Shown here piece by piece: positions 54,856 through 63,312 of a DNA stretch of 64,000 bases. The stretch spans positions 1 to 64,000 of the forward strand of contig NZ_QTJY01000024.1 of NCBI RefSeq assembly GCF_003703975.1, in the 5' to 3' direction. Position numbers and translations under genes: made by a program. The stretch's first letter is position 1; every line of letters begins with the position of its first letter. This stretch comes from Larkinella soli (lineage in GTDB: Bacteria > Bacteroidota > Bacteroidia > Cytophagales > Spirosomataceae). Under the pieces are notes generated by a model. That model saw only the letters and a program-made list of their open reading frames with translations. It was not told where the DNA came from and made no database searches.

Positions 54856-55737
54856 ATGCAGGATTCTTCAATTTCGAATACGCCCTTCAAACTCATCGAA
54901 TGCCCGCGCGACGCCATGCAGGGCCTGCCGGACTTCATTCCGACCGATCTGAAAATCAGCTATCTGAACGCCCTGCTGAAGGTCGGCTTCGATACGCTCG
55001 ATTTCGGCAGCTTCGTTTCCCCGAAAGCTATCCCGCAGCTGCGGGATACGGCCGAGGTGCTGGCAGGGCTGGACCTTTCGGGTACGGCCACAAAGTTACT
55101 GGCTATTGTCGCAAATCGGCGCGGTGCGGAGCAGGCCGTTTCGTTTCCGGAAATCCGGTACCTCGGTTTTCCGTTGTCCGTCTCGGAAACGTTCCAGCTG
55201 CGCAACACCAACAAAACCGTCACCGAAGCTTTTGCCGAGGTGGAAGCCATTCAGAATCTGTGCGTTCAGACCGGGCATCAGCTGGTGGTATACCTGTCCA
55301 TGGGCTTCGGGAACCCGTATGGGGATCCGTACAGTCCGGAGGTGATCGGTGAATTTACCGAACGGCTGGTGCGGGCGGGCGTCGGCATCGTCGCCCCTTC
55401 GGACACCGTCGGTTCTTCTTCTCCCGAGGGGATCGAAGCCCTGTTCAGCCACCTGATTCCGGCCTTTCCGTCGGTGGAGTTCGGCGCGCACCTGCACTCG
55501 ACGCCCGACGCCGTGGCGGAAAAAGTCCGGGCAACCCTGCGGGCGGGCGTCCGGCGCATCGACGGCGCTTTGCGCGGTTTCGGCGGCTGCCCCATGGCGA
55601 AAGACGAGCTGACGGGCAATCTGCCCACCGAACGGATCATCGCCCTGCTGGAAGACGAAGGCATCCGACCGGCCGTTGATGCGGCCCGGCTGGCCGAAGC
55701 GCTCCGGTTGTCGGCCGGGGTGTTCGGCGGCCGGTGA
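54856..55737 (+). CDS. Hydroxymethylglutaryl-CoA lyase
   Basis: This 293-aa enzyme cleaves HMG-CoA to acetoacetate and acetyl-CoA in leucine degradation. It has the TIM-barrel start KLIECPRDAMQGLPDFIPT, metal-site residues in FGAHLHSTPD and the HMG-CoA lyase active-site loop GGCPMAKDELTGNLPTE. No other leucine pathway genes are adjacent. It starts 84 bases from the divergent mutS2. Confidence 0.93.
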   Translation: MQDSSISNTPFKLIECPRDAMQGLPDFIPTDLKISYLNALLKVGFDTLDFGSFVSPKAIPQLRDTAEVLAGLDLSGTATKLLAIVANRRGAEQAVSFPEIRYLGFPLSVSETFQLRNTNKTVTEAFAEVEAIQNLCVQTGHQLVVYLSMGFGNPYGDPYSPEVIGEFTERLVRAGVGIVAPSDTVGSSSPEGIEALFSHLIPAFPSVEFGAHLHSTPDAVAEKVRATLRAGVRRIDGALRGFGGCPMAKDELTGNLPTERIIALLEDEGIRPAVDAARLAEALRLSAGVFGGR

Positions 55738-55742
55738 GCCGG

Positions 55743-56267
55743 TTACATGAAGGTAGACGAAACCTCCTCCTTGACGGCATTCAGGGCGTTGATGGTCGGC
55801 TGGGCGTTCTGCTGGATCACCTTGTCGAAGATTTTCTTGGACAGATCGATGGCCGGCGCTTCGGGGGCCAGTTCGGAGGCCGCTTCGTTGATCAGAGCCA
55901 CCACCTCGTTCATGGCGTTCTGGACCTGGTTCCAGACCTGCTGGCTCATGTAAATCTGCTGCGTCACGTTATGATTATACTCCTCCCGGATCTCCCGCAG
56001 CAGGAGCTGCTGGAAGTCCAAAGTCGTCGGGGCCTCCCCGCTGAGCCGGAGCAGGAGGTTATTCGGAGTAATTCTTTCCAGAAACAGGGCCATGCGCTCG
56101 TAGGCCTGTAAACGGAGGGGAATCATTTCATCCGTATATCGGTTCCGGTTTTCGGTCCGCTGTTTTTCGGTTTCCCTTTCCAGCATGAGCTTCACCGTCA
56201 CATACATCCCATACAATACCAATCCCGCCGGAACAACCAGTTTGAGCAATTCAGCAAATACATCCAT
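55743..56267 (-). CDS. Single-span membrane protein, DUF7935-like
   Basis: This 174-aa protein has one N-terminal transmembrane helix (LLKLVVPAGLVLYGMYVTVK) and a long helical cytoplasmic part. It contains RNRYTDEMIPLRLQAYERMALFLERITPNNLLLR and REEYNHNVTQQIYMSQQVW. The pattern matches proteins labelled DUF7935 in Bacteroidota (recalled, not searched). Convergent with the HMG-CoA lyase gene (5-base gap). Function unknown. Confidence 0.75.
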   Translation of the reverse strand: MDVFAELLKLVVPAGLVLYGMYVTVKLMLERETEKQRTENRNRYTDEMIPLRLQAYERMALFLERITPNNLLLRLSGEAPTTLDFQQLLLREIREEYNHNVTQQIYMSQQVWNQVQNAMNEVVALINEAASELAPEAPAIDLSKKIFDKVIQQNAQPTINALNAVKEEVSSTFM

Positions 56268-56362
56268 TGTTTATACGGAATTTTCCGGAGTTGGGACACA
56301 AAACCCTTTCAATCGTCTATTTATTTATGTTTTGCGGTTTTCAAACCAATCAGGACATAAAA

Positions 56363-56370
56363 TAAGTTTG
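56363..56370 (+). promoter_or_regulatory. Bacteroidota -7 box (TAAGTTTG)
   Basis: Perfect TAnnTTTG match 36 bases before the IscA-like start, in an AT-rich leader. A weak TTTTC -33 element lies about 20 bases upstream. Confidence 0.5.
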
Positions 56371-56405
56371 TAAATTTCAGAGTGCAAACCGTTTTTTTGC
56401 CCAAT

Positions 56406-56726
56406 ATGTTCATCGATGCCATTGAGAACCCCGTCCGATTATCGTCCGAAGCCCGGGTTCAGATCACGGAGACGCTGCGGGCCAACAAAATACCGGACAC
56501 CTACGGGCTACGGGTCGGAGTTCGGGGCGGTGGGTGCGGAACCTCCTGGCTGCTGGGGTTCGACCAGCCGGGGCCGTCCGACCAGATTTATGAAGTCGAT
56601 CAGATTCGGATTATTATCGACCGGAAGCACTTACTGTATGTTCTTGGCGTAGAGGTCGGGTTCGAAAAAGGAGAAAACGGAAGCGGGTTTACCATCCGGA
56701 AAGAGGCAGAAAGGGCCATTGAATAG
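56406..56726 (+). CDS. IscA/HesB-like protein lacking the C-terminal cysteine pair
   Basis: This 106-aa protein has the A-type scaffold fold: VRLSSEARVQITETLRANKI, then GLRVGVRGGGCGTSW (Cys44, equivalent to the first ligand) and IIIDRKHLLYVLGVEVGFE. Normal IscA/SufA proteins end in a CGCG-type motif that supplies two more cysteines; here that place reads NGSGF (~91-95). Classical Fe-S scaffolding is therefore doubtful. ATG 56406 is preferred to the upstream GTG. It lies six bases ahead of the large kinase gene, probably in one operon. Confidence 0.85.
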   Translation: MFIDAIENPVRLSSEARVQITETLRANKIPDTYGLRVGVRGGGCGTSWLLGFDQPGPSDQIYEVDQIRIIIDRKHLLYVLGVEVGFEKGENGSGFTIRKEAERAIE

Positions 56727-56732
56727 ATTCGT

Positions 56733-59700
56733 ATGTCGCAGAATATCCGTCGGAAAATTTGGCATGATTTTGGGGCTGAATCACCCGAAAGGAAGTCTGG
56801 CATTCAACGATTAAAGGTGGCTATACTCAATAAGCACATTTTTCTGATCCTGTCCGTCCTGGCACTGGCTCTGTCTTTGATCTTCAACACGGTCCTGGAA
56901 CGCGGTGCCATCAGTGCGGCCGACGAGCAATATCTTCACGCTACGCAGAAACGCATCCGGCAGGAAGTCAGTCTGAGTGCCGAGGAGATGCAGTCCGTCG
57001 CTTCCCGTCTTCAGGATTCGACGGGTCTTTCCTTTGCCGGCCTGCGGCAGGAAACCAAATACCCTTATTTTGTCTTTCAGAACCGGAAACTTCTCTTCTG
57101 GTCGGACCACCGGTTCATCCCCGAATATCCGAAGCTGCGGAGCATCATTTATCCAAAATTCATCGCCTTTCAGCAGGGGGATTATATCGTTAACCGTCAG
57201 GTAGTTCTGAAGGGACGCGACTCATTGGAAGTGTTTTCGCTGGTGAACGTTCGCCGGCGCTACCCGAATGAAAACAGCTACCTGCGTTCCGGCTATAACC
57301 CGGAACTGTTTTCCATCGATCCGGTAAGAATCACTACCGAGAAGGAGAGCATCTACCGCAGTATGTACGACAGTACGCCGGTTTTTCTCTTCTCGGTCGT
57401 CCCTCCGCAGATGGAGGTCTACCAGAACCAGAACTCGACCGTCAACACGGTCATTCTGGTAATGCTCTCGGTATTTTTCATGGGGCTGTACCTGATCCGG
57501 CGCACGCTGAACCTGCGACGGAGCCGCCATTACGGGGCGGGCCTGCTTATCCTGGGTCTTTACCTGGTCGTTCTGCGGGTGGTCATGCTGTACTTCGGAT
57601 TTCCCTTCCTGTTCCTCGATTCCGACCTGTTCAATCCGAAATTCTTCGGTTCCTCGGTGGTGGCCCCCTCGATGGGCGACCATCTGCTGAACTGCGTCTT
57701 TCTGGCTCTTCTGGCGCTGTATCTGGCCAATACGTACTACCGGACCCGGTCGTATTACTGGCTGCTTCGTCAGTCGGACGGGCTCAAGACGCTGGCGTCG
57801 GTCGTGGCGGTCTTTTTCAGTTACTGGGTCTTCTTTTTCTGTTTCTCCGAACTTGACAGCGTGTATGAAAAGTCGGGGTTCACGCTCGACATCACGCTGA
57901 GTATCTCGTTTTTCAACCTGAAAATCGGGAGCCTTCTGATTTTTATTGCGATCTCGACGATCTACTTTCTGCTTCTGCACGTCCTGAGCAGCCTGTTCAT
58001 CCGGCTGAACGTAACGCTGCGGAAGGGCCTGGTCTGGTTCGCTCTCGGTTCCGGTCTGGCGGCTATGGCGTTCTTTCTGAGCCAGACCCCGATGCCATGG
58101 ATTCTGGCGATCAACGGGCTGTATTTCCTCGTGCTGTACGTGAGCCGCTTTCCCCGGATGCTCTATTCCTTCCGCTACAAAACCACGACGTATCTCTTTA
58201 CGGCCGCTCTGGTGTGCGCCATCATGGGTACGTACGTCATCTATACGCAGGAGCTGAAGAAAGATCTGGTCAACAAGCGGGAGTTCGGCAAGCAGTTGCT
58301 GGTCGAAAACGATGCCTACGGGGAGTTCCTGCTCAATAAATCCCATGTCTCCATCGCCCAGGACTCGGCCATCCACCGCACCCTGGTGAGCGACACCCTG
58401 CTGGTGAACGACCGCATCCGGCAGCGGATCATGAATGTTCACCTCGACAGCTATTTTGAACGGTATACCATCGACGCGCTGGCTTTCGATGCCTCGAACC
58501 GGCCCCTGGACAGCGCCCAATCCGAGCAAAACTACGGCTATTATCTGGATCGTTTCCGGCAGGAGCGGTACAAAACCCAGTATCCGGGCATTTACTTCAT
58601 CAACGAAGCGGGCAATAATTTCCTGAAGCAGTATATCCAGTTTCTGGAAATCCGGGAGGGCGGGCGACTCGTGGGTCACATCGTGCTTGACCTGAAACTC
58701 CACAACGAGTGGCCCCGCAACCTGTATCCCGAACTGCTTTCGGACAAGAAGTTCATTCAGGCCCCCGAAACGTACGAATACAGCTATGCCATTTATAACC
58801 CCCGCTACAAACACCTGTCCAGCAGCGGGATCTACAATTACGAGCGGAAGTTTCCGAAAGGGAATCTGGACAACCCGGCCCTGTATGAAGAGGGCCTCTC
58901 CCTCAAATCCTACAAACACGTAGGGCTGCGGTCGGAAAACGGTCGGGTGGTCGTCATGTCTTCGAAGGATTATTCCATCCGGAGTCTTTTCGCCAACTTC
59001 TCCTTCCTCTACATGGTCTTGGTGCTTTACGTGCTGGTTCTGGTCCTCGTTTACGCTCTCCGGTACGGGCTTTCCCGGTTCCGGATCAATTATTCCACCA
59101 AAACCCAACTGTTTCTGAACGCGGCCTTCTTCCTGCCGCTGGTGCTGGTGGTGGCCATCACGTTCGGGGTGATCAGTTCCAATTATGAAAGCAATCAGGA
59201 GACGGCCTATCTGAACGACGTCAAGAACACCAGTTCGAATTTCATCTCCTACTGGGAAGGGTATCTCCGGGGAAATACGAGCAAGGAGTTTCTGGAAGAG
59301 GAATTGCGGAAAATCGTCCGGAACGATCAAATCGACATCAATCTTTTCGACAATCAGGGGCGGCTGGTCTGCTCCACCCATCCGCTGCTGTATGAGAGCG
59401 GCCAGTTGTCGAAACGTCTGAACCCCAACGCCTACATCCACCTGATCGAGGACAAGGAGAGCCAGATTCTGCTGGCCGAATCGCTGGGTACGCGCCAGTA
59501 CAGCACGGCTTATGCAAGCATGAAGTCCTTCAACGGCCGGCTCCTGGGCATCATGAGCATTTCCCACTTCAATGCGGAGCCCGAACTGGAACGACAGATG
59601 ATCGACGTCGTCTCGACGGCCCTGTGCGTATTTACCGGGCTGTTTCTGGTATTCCTGTTCGTGTCCTACTGGGCCGCCACCAGCCTGACCAAGCCGCTGA

Positions 59701-60575
59701 AGATCGTCACTCAGAAGATCCGGAAAACCAACCTCGACCGGTTCAACGAACCCCTGGAGTGGAAATCCGACGATGAGATCGGGGTGCTGATCGGTGAATA
59801 CAACAAAATGCTGGTCAAGCTGGAAGAGAAGAAACAGGCCCTTTCGCAGAGCGAGAAACAGTCGGCCTGGCGGGAGATGGCCAAGCAGGTGGCCCACGAA
59901 ATCAAGAACCCGCTTACGCCGATGAAACTGACCCTTCAGCACCTGCAGCGGACCCTGCAATCGGACAACCCGAATGCCCGGAAGCTGATCATGCGGACGC
60001 TCGAAAATCTGCTCGACCAGATCGACGACCTGAGCGATATCGCCACCTCGTTCTCGGATTTCGCCAAGATGCCGCTTCCGAAAAACGAACTGTTCGAGAT
60101 TTCATCGGTCATCAACAAAGCCGCCGACCTGTACGCCGACGACGGAAAGATTACGCTCATCCGGGATATTTCGCCATACCCGGTCATGGTCATGGGCGAC
60201 CGCCAGCTGATCGGCCGGATTCTGACCAACCTGATTATCAATAGCGTGCAGTCCGTGCCGCCCGACCGCAAGCCGGTCATCCGGCTTCGGCTGATCCCGA
60301 ACGAGGAATACATCAATATCGAGATCAGCGACAACGGCATCGGGATTCCGGAGGCTATCCGGAACAAAGTGTTCCTGCCGAATTTCAGTACGAAGCAGGG
60401 CGGGTCGGGGCTGGGTCTGGCCATCGCCAAGCGGGGGATCGAACACGCCGGCGGCAGCATCTGGTTCGAAACCGAAACCGGAGAAGGCACCACCTTCTTC
60501 ATCTCGCTGCCCCACGTGCAGACCATCGGGATGGGAAGCGGCCTGAAGGTGAAAGGGCTGAGGCAGAACGTCTGA
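56733..60575 (+). CDS. Large NtrY-like histidine kinase, about 12 transmembrane helices
   Basis: This 1280-aa kinase has a first helix at ~32-50 and an extracytoplasmic domain (~52-225). A block of about eight helices follows (~235-510), then a second extracytoplasmic region (~515-750), two helices and a further sensor region (~800-950). A last helix runs into HAMP (SLTKPLKIVTQKIRKTNLDRF). HisKA is [20 protein letters not shown] and HATPase shows NLIINSVQSVP, ISDNGIGIPEAI and GGSGLGLAIAKRGIEHAGG. The multi-helix N-terminus and HEIKNPLTPMKL suit NtrY-like kinases common in Bacteroidota. No response regulator is adjacent. Confidence 0.92.
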   Translation: MSQNIRRKIWHDFGAESPERKSGIQRLKVAILNKHIFLILSVLALALSLIFNTVLERGAISAADEQYLHATQKRIRQEVSLSAEEMQSVASRLQDSTGLSFAGLRQETKYPYFVFQNRKLLFWSDHRFIPEYPKLRSIIYPKFIAFQQGDYIVNRQVVLKGRDSLEVFSLVNVRRRYPNENSYLRSGYNPELFSIDPVRITTEKESIYRSMYDSTPVFLFSVVPPQMEVYQNQNSTVNTVILVMLSVFFMGLYLIRRTLNLRRSRHYGAGLLILGLYLVVLRVVMLYFGFPFLFLDSDLFNPKFFGSSVVAPSMGDHLLNCVFLALLALYLANTYYRTRSYYWLLRQSDGLKTLASVVAVFFSYWVFFFCFSELDSVYEKSGFTLDITLSISFFNLKIGSLLIFIAISTIYFLLLHVLSSLFIRLNVTLRKGLVWFALGSGLAAMAFFLSQTPMPWILAINGLYFLVLYVSRFPRMLYSFRYKTTTYLFTAALVCAIMGTYVIYTQELKKDLVNKREFGKQLLVENDAYGEFLLNKSHVSIAQDSAIHRTLVSDTLLVNDRIRQRIMNVHLDSYFERYTIDALAFDASNRPLDSAQSEQNYGYYLDRFRQERYKTQYPGIYFINEAGNNFLKQYIQFLEIREGGRLVGHIVLDLKLHNEWPRNLYPELLSDKKFIQAPETYEYSYAIYNPRYKHLSSSGIYNYERKFPKGNLDNPALYEEGLSLKSYKHVGLRSENGRVVVMSSKDYSIRSLFANFSFLYMVLVLYVLVLVLVYALRYGLSRFRINYSTKTQLFLNAAFFLPLVLVVAITFGVISSNYESNQETAYLNDVKNTSSNFISYWEGYLRGNTSKEFLEEELRKIVRNDQIDINLFDNQGRLVCSTHPLLYESGQLSKRLNPNAYIHLIEDKESQILLAESLGTRQYSTAYASMKSFNGRLLGIMSISHFNAEPELERQMIDVVSTALCVFTGLFLVFLFVSYWAATSLTKPLKIVTQKIRKTNLDRFNEPLEWKSDDEIGVLIGEYNKMLVKLEEKKQALSQSEKQSAWREMAKQVAHEIKNPLTPMKLTLQHLQRTLQSDNPNARKLIMRTLENLLDQIDDLSDIATSFSDFAKMPLPKNELFEISSVINKAADLYADDGKITLIRDISPYPVMVMGDRQLIGRILTNLIINSVQSVPPDRKPVIRLRLIPNEEYINIEISDNGIGIPEAIRNKVFLPNFSTKQGGSGLGLAIAKRGIEHAGGSIWFETETGEGTTFFISLPHVQTIGMGSGLKVKGLRQNV

Positions 60576-60578
60576 ACC

Positions 60579-60626
60579 TTCCGAAAAAAGAAAAAGGGCC
60601 GACCGGCCCTTTTTCTTTTTTCGGAA
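60579..60626. terminator. Very long bidirectional terminator
   Basis: The arms 60579-60601 and 60604-60626 are perfectly complementary, with A-rich left and T-rich right runs flanking a GGGCCG core. It separates the convergent kinase and HNH genes and should work both ways. Confidence 0.85.
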
Positions 60627-60633
60627 CAGGAAA

Positions 60634-61209
60634 TCAATCGCCATCCTCCTCAATGGTGACGTGTTTCCAGTTTTCCCCCGAACGGATGCGGTTGAGCTGC
60701 GTGTGCGTGATGCCGAACTGTTTGGCAATCATCTTCAGACGGTTCTTGTCGTTTTTCAAAAGCTTCTTGATCATCTTCACCTTCGACTCCGTGAGCTTGT
60801 AATTTCGGGTCCGGCGCGGAATCTCCCGGTTTTTGAGGTTCGGGTTCTCCCGGTTGTGGTCAATCATTTCCTCTTTCGTGACCCATTTCAGGTTCTGAAA
60901 ATGATTGTTCTTCTTGTCGTGATCAAGATGAATGACGAAGGTCTGTTCGGTGGTTTCCCGGTGTACGAACAGTTCGGCTACGAGTTTGTGGAGGTAGCGG
61001 TTGATCGTCTTGCCGGAAGTGCGAATGTTGAGAGAGCGATAGCCCTGAATCACAGAGCCTTTGATCAGGGTCCCCTCTTTCGGGTCGGTCTGGAAGCTTT
61101 TCAGCCGCCCGTAGTTGGATACGTCATAACGAGGTGGGTTTTCAACGCCGTCGAACCTGATCGTTACCCATTTTTCGTTCCAAAAGTTACTGTTTCGTTT
61201 TTCAGTCAT
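60634..61209 (-). CDS. NUMOD4/HNH endonuclease
   Basis: This 191-aa protein has an N-terminal NUMOD4 motif (WVTIRFDGVENPPRYDVSNYGRLKSF) and a central HNH core (TFVIHLDHDKKNNHFQNLKWVT). A C-terminal helix-turn-helix-like region (SKVKMIKKLLKN then MIAKQFGITHTQLNRIRSG) follows. This layout is typical of homing-type nucleases and phage HNH enzymes. It is richer in Lys/Asn codons and AT than its neighbours, suggesting recent transfer. It is free-standing, with no intron or intein. A cluster of TGTTTAA half-sites lies upstream. Confidence 0.88.
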   Translation of the reverse strand: MTEKRNSNFWNEKWVTIRFDGVENPPRYDVSNYGRLKSFQTDPKEGTLIKGSVIQGYRSLNIRTSGKTINRYLHKLVAELFVHRETTEQTFVIHLDHDKKNNHFQNLKWVTKEEMIDHNRENPNLKNREIPRRTRNYKLTESKVKMIKKLLKNDKNRLKMIAKQFGITHTQLNRIRSGENWKHVTIEEDGD

Positions 61210-61576
61210 GGCTCAGGGTGCGATTGGAGATACACACATTTGACAGCATATTTTGTTTAACTTTAGTATAACAAGATTTAAACAAAAATGTTCGCAGTCC
61301 AACTATTTTTCTCTGATTATCAGCAGAAAAGCGGGGTAGGGGATTTTTGCTTTCATTTTACCTGCCAGAAGATTTTTAAAATTAAGCGTTTTTGTTCATT
61401 TCTGTTTAAACAGAATAGTTACTTTTTTTTAAAAGACGGTAAACGGTTGGCTGAACCGGAAACCGTTGGGCTATGTTACCAAACCAAATGATCCGGACTT
61501 TGTTAAATCTCGTGGAAAGTGCAGGAAATGATCCGAATCGATCCCCCGATTCGGGTCCGGCACTGGAAATCTGCGT
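61210..61576. promoter_or_regulatory. AT-rich regulatory gap with TGTTTAA dyads
   Basis: This 367-base gap has no supported gene. It contains an inverted repeat TTTTGTTTAA / TTAAACAAAA (61251-61260 and 61278-61287, 17-base spacer), 42 bases upstream of the HNH start. A perfect 16-base palindrome TTCTGTTTAAACAGAA lies at 61400-61415. All share the half-site TGTTTAA, suggesting operators of one regulator. Confidence 0.4.
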
Positions 61577-61939
61577 ATGAAAAGGAAAACACTGGTCATC
61601 GGAGCATCGGAAAACCCGGACCGCTATTCGAATAAGGCCGCCAACCGGCTGCTGCAACAAGGACACGAGATCGAATTACTGGGACTGCGGCAGGGCGCCA
61701 TTCGCGGGAATCCCATCCAAACCGGTCAGCCCGAACTCAAAGATATCGATACGATTACGCTCTACCTCTCGCCCAGAAACCAGGTGGTTCACTACGAGTA
61801 CATCAAGAAACTGAAACCCCGGCGCGTCATTTTCAACCCGGGAACGGAGAACCCTGCCTTTGAACGGGAACTCCGGCAGCAGGGGATCGAACCGATCGAA
61901 GCCTGCACGCTGGTCATGCTCGCCATCGGCCAGTACTGA
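61577..61939 (+). CDS. CoA-binding domain protein (YccU type)
   Basis: This 120-aa protein has a Rossmann-type CoA-binding fold: KTLVIGASENPDRYSNKAANRLLQQGHEI, then DTITLYLSPRNQVVHYEYIKKLKPRRVIFNPGTEN and a final EACTLVMLAIGQY. The family resembles the CoA-binding part of succinyl-CoA synthetase; function unknown. It ends before a long hairpin terminator. Confidence 0.88.
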   Translation: MKRKTLVIGASENPDRYSNKAANRLLQQGHEIELLGLRQGAIRGNPIQTGQPELKDIDTITLYLSPRNQVVHYEYIKKLKPRRVIFNPGTENPAFERELRQQGIEPIEACTLVMLAIGQY

Positions 61940-61941
61940 AG

Positions 61942-61991
61942 GGAAACAGAAAAAGCCGCCGGGGCACCTGCCGGCGGCTTTTCCTGTTTCC
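61942..61991. terminator. Long bidirectional terminator
   Basis: The core stem AAAAGCCGCCGG / CCGGCGGCTTTT (61951-61962 and 61971-61982) is extended by GGAAACAG / CTGTTTCC on the outside with a small bulge. It sits between the convergent CoA-binding gene and fabH. Confidence 0.75.
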
Positions 61992-61993
61992 GA

Positions 61994-62995
61994 CTACCAG
62001 CGGATGAGCGCGGAGGCCCAGGTAAACCCGCTGCCGAAAGCCGCCATACAGACCAGGTCGCCGGGTTTGACCCGGCCCTGCTCCCAGGCTTCGGTGAGGG
62101 CGATCGGGATAGAGGCCGCCGTCGTGTTGCCGTACTTCTGGATATTATTGGCTACCCGGTCTTCGGGCAGGTTCAGCTGCTGCCGCACATACTCCGAAAT
62201 GCGGATATTGGCCTGGTGCGGGACCAGCAGGGCGATGTCTTCCGGCCGCAGACCATTGGCCTCCAGCGCTTCGCCGATCACCTCGGAAAACCGCACCACC
62301 GCGTGTTTGAATACCGCATTGCCGTTCATAATCACGTCGAAGCCGCCCTCGTCCACCATTTCCTTCGTGGCCGAACGTCCGGGCCGGCTGCTGCCGGGGT
62401 CCCGCACGTAGAGGTCCTCTGCATAGCGGCCGTCGGCGTGGAGGTGGGTCGAGAGGATACGGTGCTCCGGGTCTTCGGTGGCCTGAAGGACGGCTGCGCC
62501 GGCTCCGTCGCCGAAAATGACCGCTACACCCCGCCCCTCGTTGCTTTTGTTGATCCAGCTCGACTGAATCTCCGACCCGACCACCAGAATGGTTTTGTAC
62601 ATTCCGGTTTTGATGAACTGGTCGGCGATGGAGAGGGCATAGACGAACCCGGAGCACTGGTCGCGGATGTCGATCACCCCGATGCCTTCGAGACCGAGTT
62701 CACGCTGCATCAGAAAGCCGGAGCCGGGGAAGAAGTAGTCCGGGGTGATGGTCGCGTAAACGATCAGTTCGACGTCCCGCGCCTGCAGACCGGCCCGTTC
62801 GAGGGCCATCCGGGAGGCCGCAGCGGCCATGCCGGCGTTGGTGTCCTTGCCGTAGGTAAAATACCGCCTTTCCCGAATCCCGGTCCGCTCCCGGATCCAT
62901 TCGTCGGAAGTATCCATGAACTGCGTCAGATCCTGGTTCGTGACGACGTTCTCCGGAACGTAAAACCCAAGCCCGGTAATTTTCGAATACGTCAT
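61994..62995 (-). CDS. fabH: 3-oxoacyl-ACP synthase III
   Basis: This 333-aa ketosynthase starts fatty-acid synthesis by condensing acyl-CoA with malonyl-ACP. The catalytic triad is visible: Cys in DQCSGFVYALSIAD (~115), His in LVPHQANIRI and Asn in YGNTTAASIPIAL. The C-terminus FGSGFTWASALIRW is typical. It is followed upstream by purS on the same strand with an 18-base gap. A FabH paralog with a special acyl substrate is possible, as no other fab genes are nearby. Confidence 0.9.
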   Translation of the reverse strand: MTYSKITGLGFYVPENVVTNQDLTQFMDTSDEWIRERTGIRERRYFTYGKDTNAGMAAAASRMALERAGLQARDVELIVYATITPDYFFPGSGFLMQRELGLEGIGVIDIRDQCSGFVYALSIADQFIKTGMYKTILVVGSEIQSSWINKSNEGRGVAVIFGDGAGAAVLQATEDPEHRILSTHLHADGRYAEDLYVRDPGSSRPGRSATKEMVDEGGFDVIMNGNAVFKHAVVRFSEVIGEALEANGLRPEDIALLVPHQANIRISEYVRQQLNLPEDRVANNIQKYGNTTAASIPIALTEAWEQGRVKPGDLVCMAAFGSGFTWASALIRW

Positions 62996-63013
62996 GGGCG
63001 GAGGAAATGAGGG

Positions 63014-63271
63014 TCAGGATTGCTGCGCCTGAAGTGTAAACGTAAACTCCTCCATGATCAGGTTGGCGAGCAGCCGGCGGCAGGCCGTATCGACGATCTC
63101 CTTCGCTTTGTCTTCCGTTTCCGCTTCCACTTCCAGGCGGATGTGTTTGCCGATGCGCACATCCCCGACCGAGTCGATGTGGAGGTTGTGCAGTCCTAAT
63201 TTTACGGCTTTGCCCTGCGGGTCGAGAATTTCTTTCTGGGGCATGACGTCGATTTCTGCGATGTATTTCAT
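63014..63271 (-). CDS. purS: Phosphoribosylformylglycinamidine synthase subunit PurS
   Basis: This 85-aa subunit of the three-part FGAM synthase (PurS/PurQ/PurL) has KYIAEIDVMPQKEILDPQGKAV, GDVRIGKHIRLEVEAETEDKAKEIV and a final LANLIMEEFTF. It helps transfer ammonia from PurQ to PurL in purine synthesis. Start ATG 63271 is preferred over an upstream start in the same frame (63316), which overlaps the preceding gene. No purQ or purL is in the window. Confidence 0.92.
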   Translation of the reverse strand: MKYIAEIDVMPQKEILDPQGKAVKLGLHNLHIDSVGDVRIGKHIRLEVEAETEDKAKEIVDTACRRLLANLIMEEFTFTLQAQQS

Positions 63272-63312
63272 GATAGCGTTCGTGGACACCCGCCCAGCCG
63301 GCGGGCTGCCTT

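Noticed and set aside
57222-59960. 912-codon open frame antisense to the NtrY-like kinase
   Set aside because: It mirrors the codon structure of a strongly supported kinase gene and shows His/Gln/Asp-rich low-complexity content with no domain. High-GC genes commonly leave such open antisense frames. Similar frames over kdpB (24614-26134), mutS2 (53599-54741) and the PAS kinase (34661-36109) were rejected for the same reason.
61288-61491. 67-codon frame in the AT-rich gap before the CoA-binding gene
   Set aside because: It is rich in Phe/Lys as expected of AT-rich non-coding DNA, overlaps the TGTTTAA palindrome, and has no ribosome-binding site.
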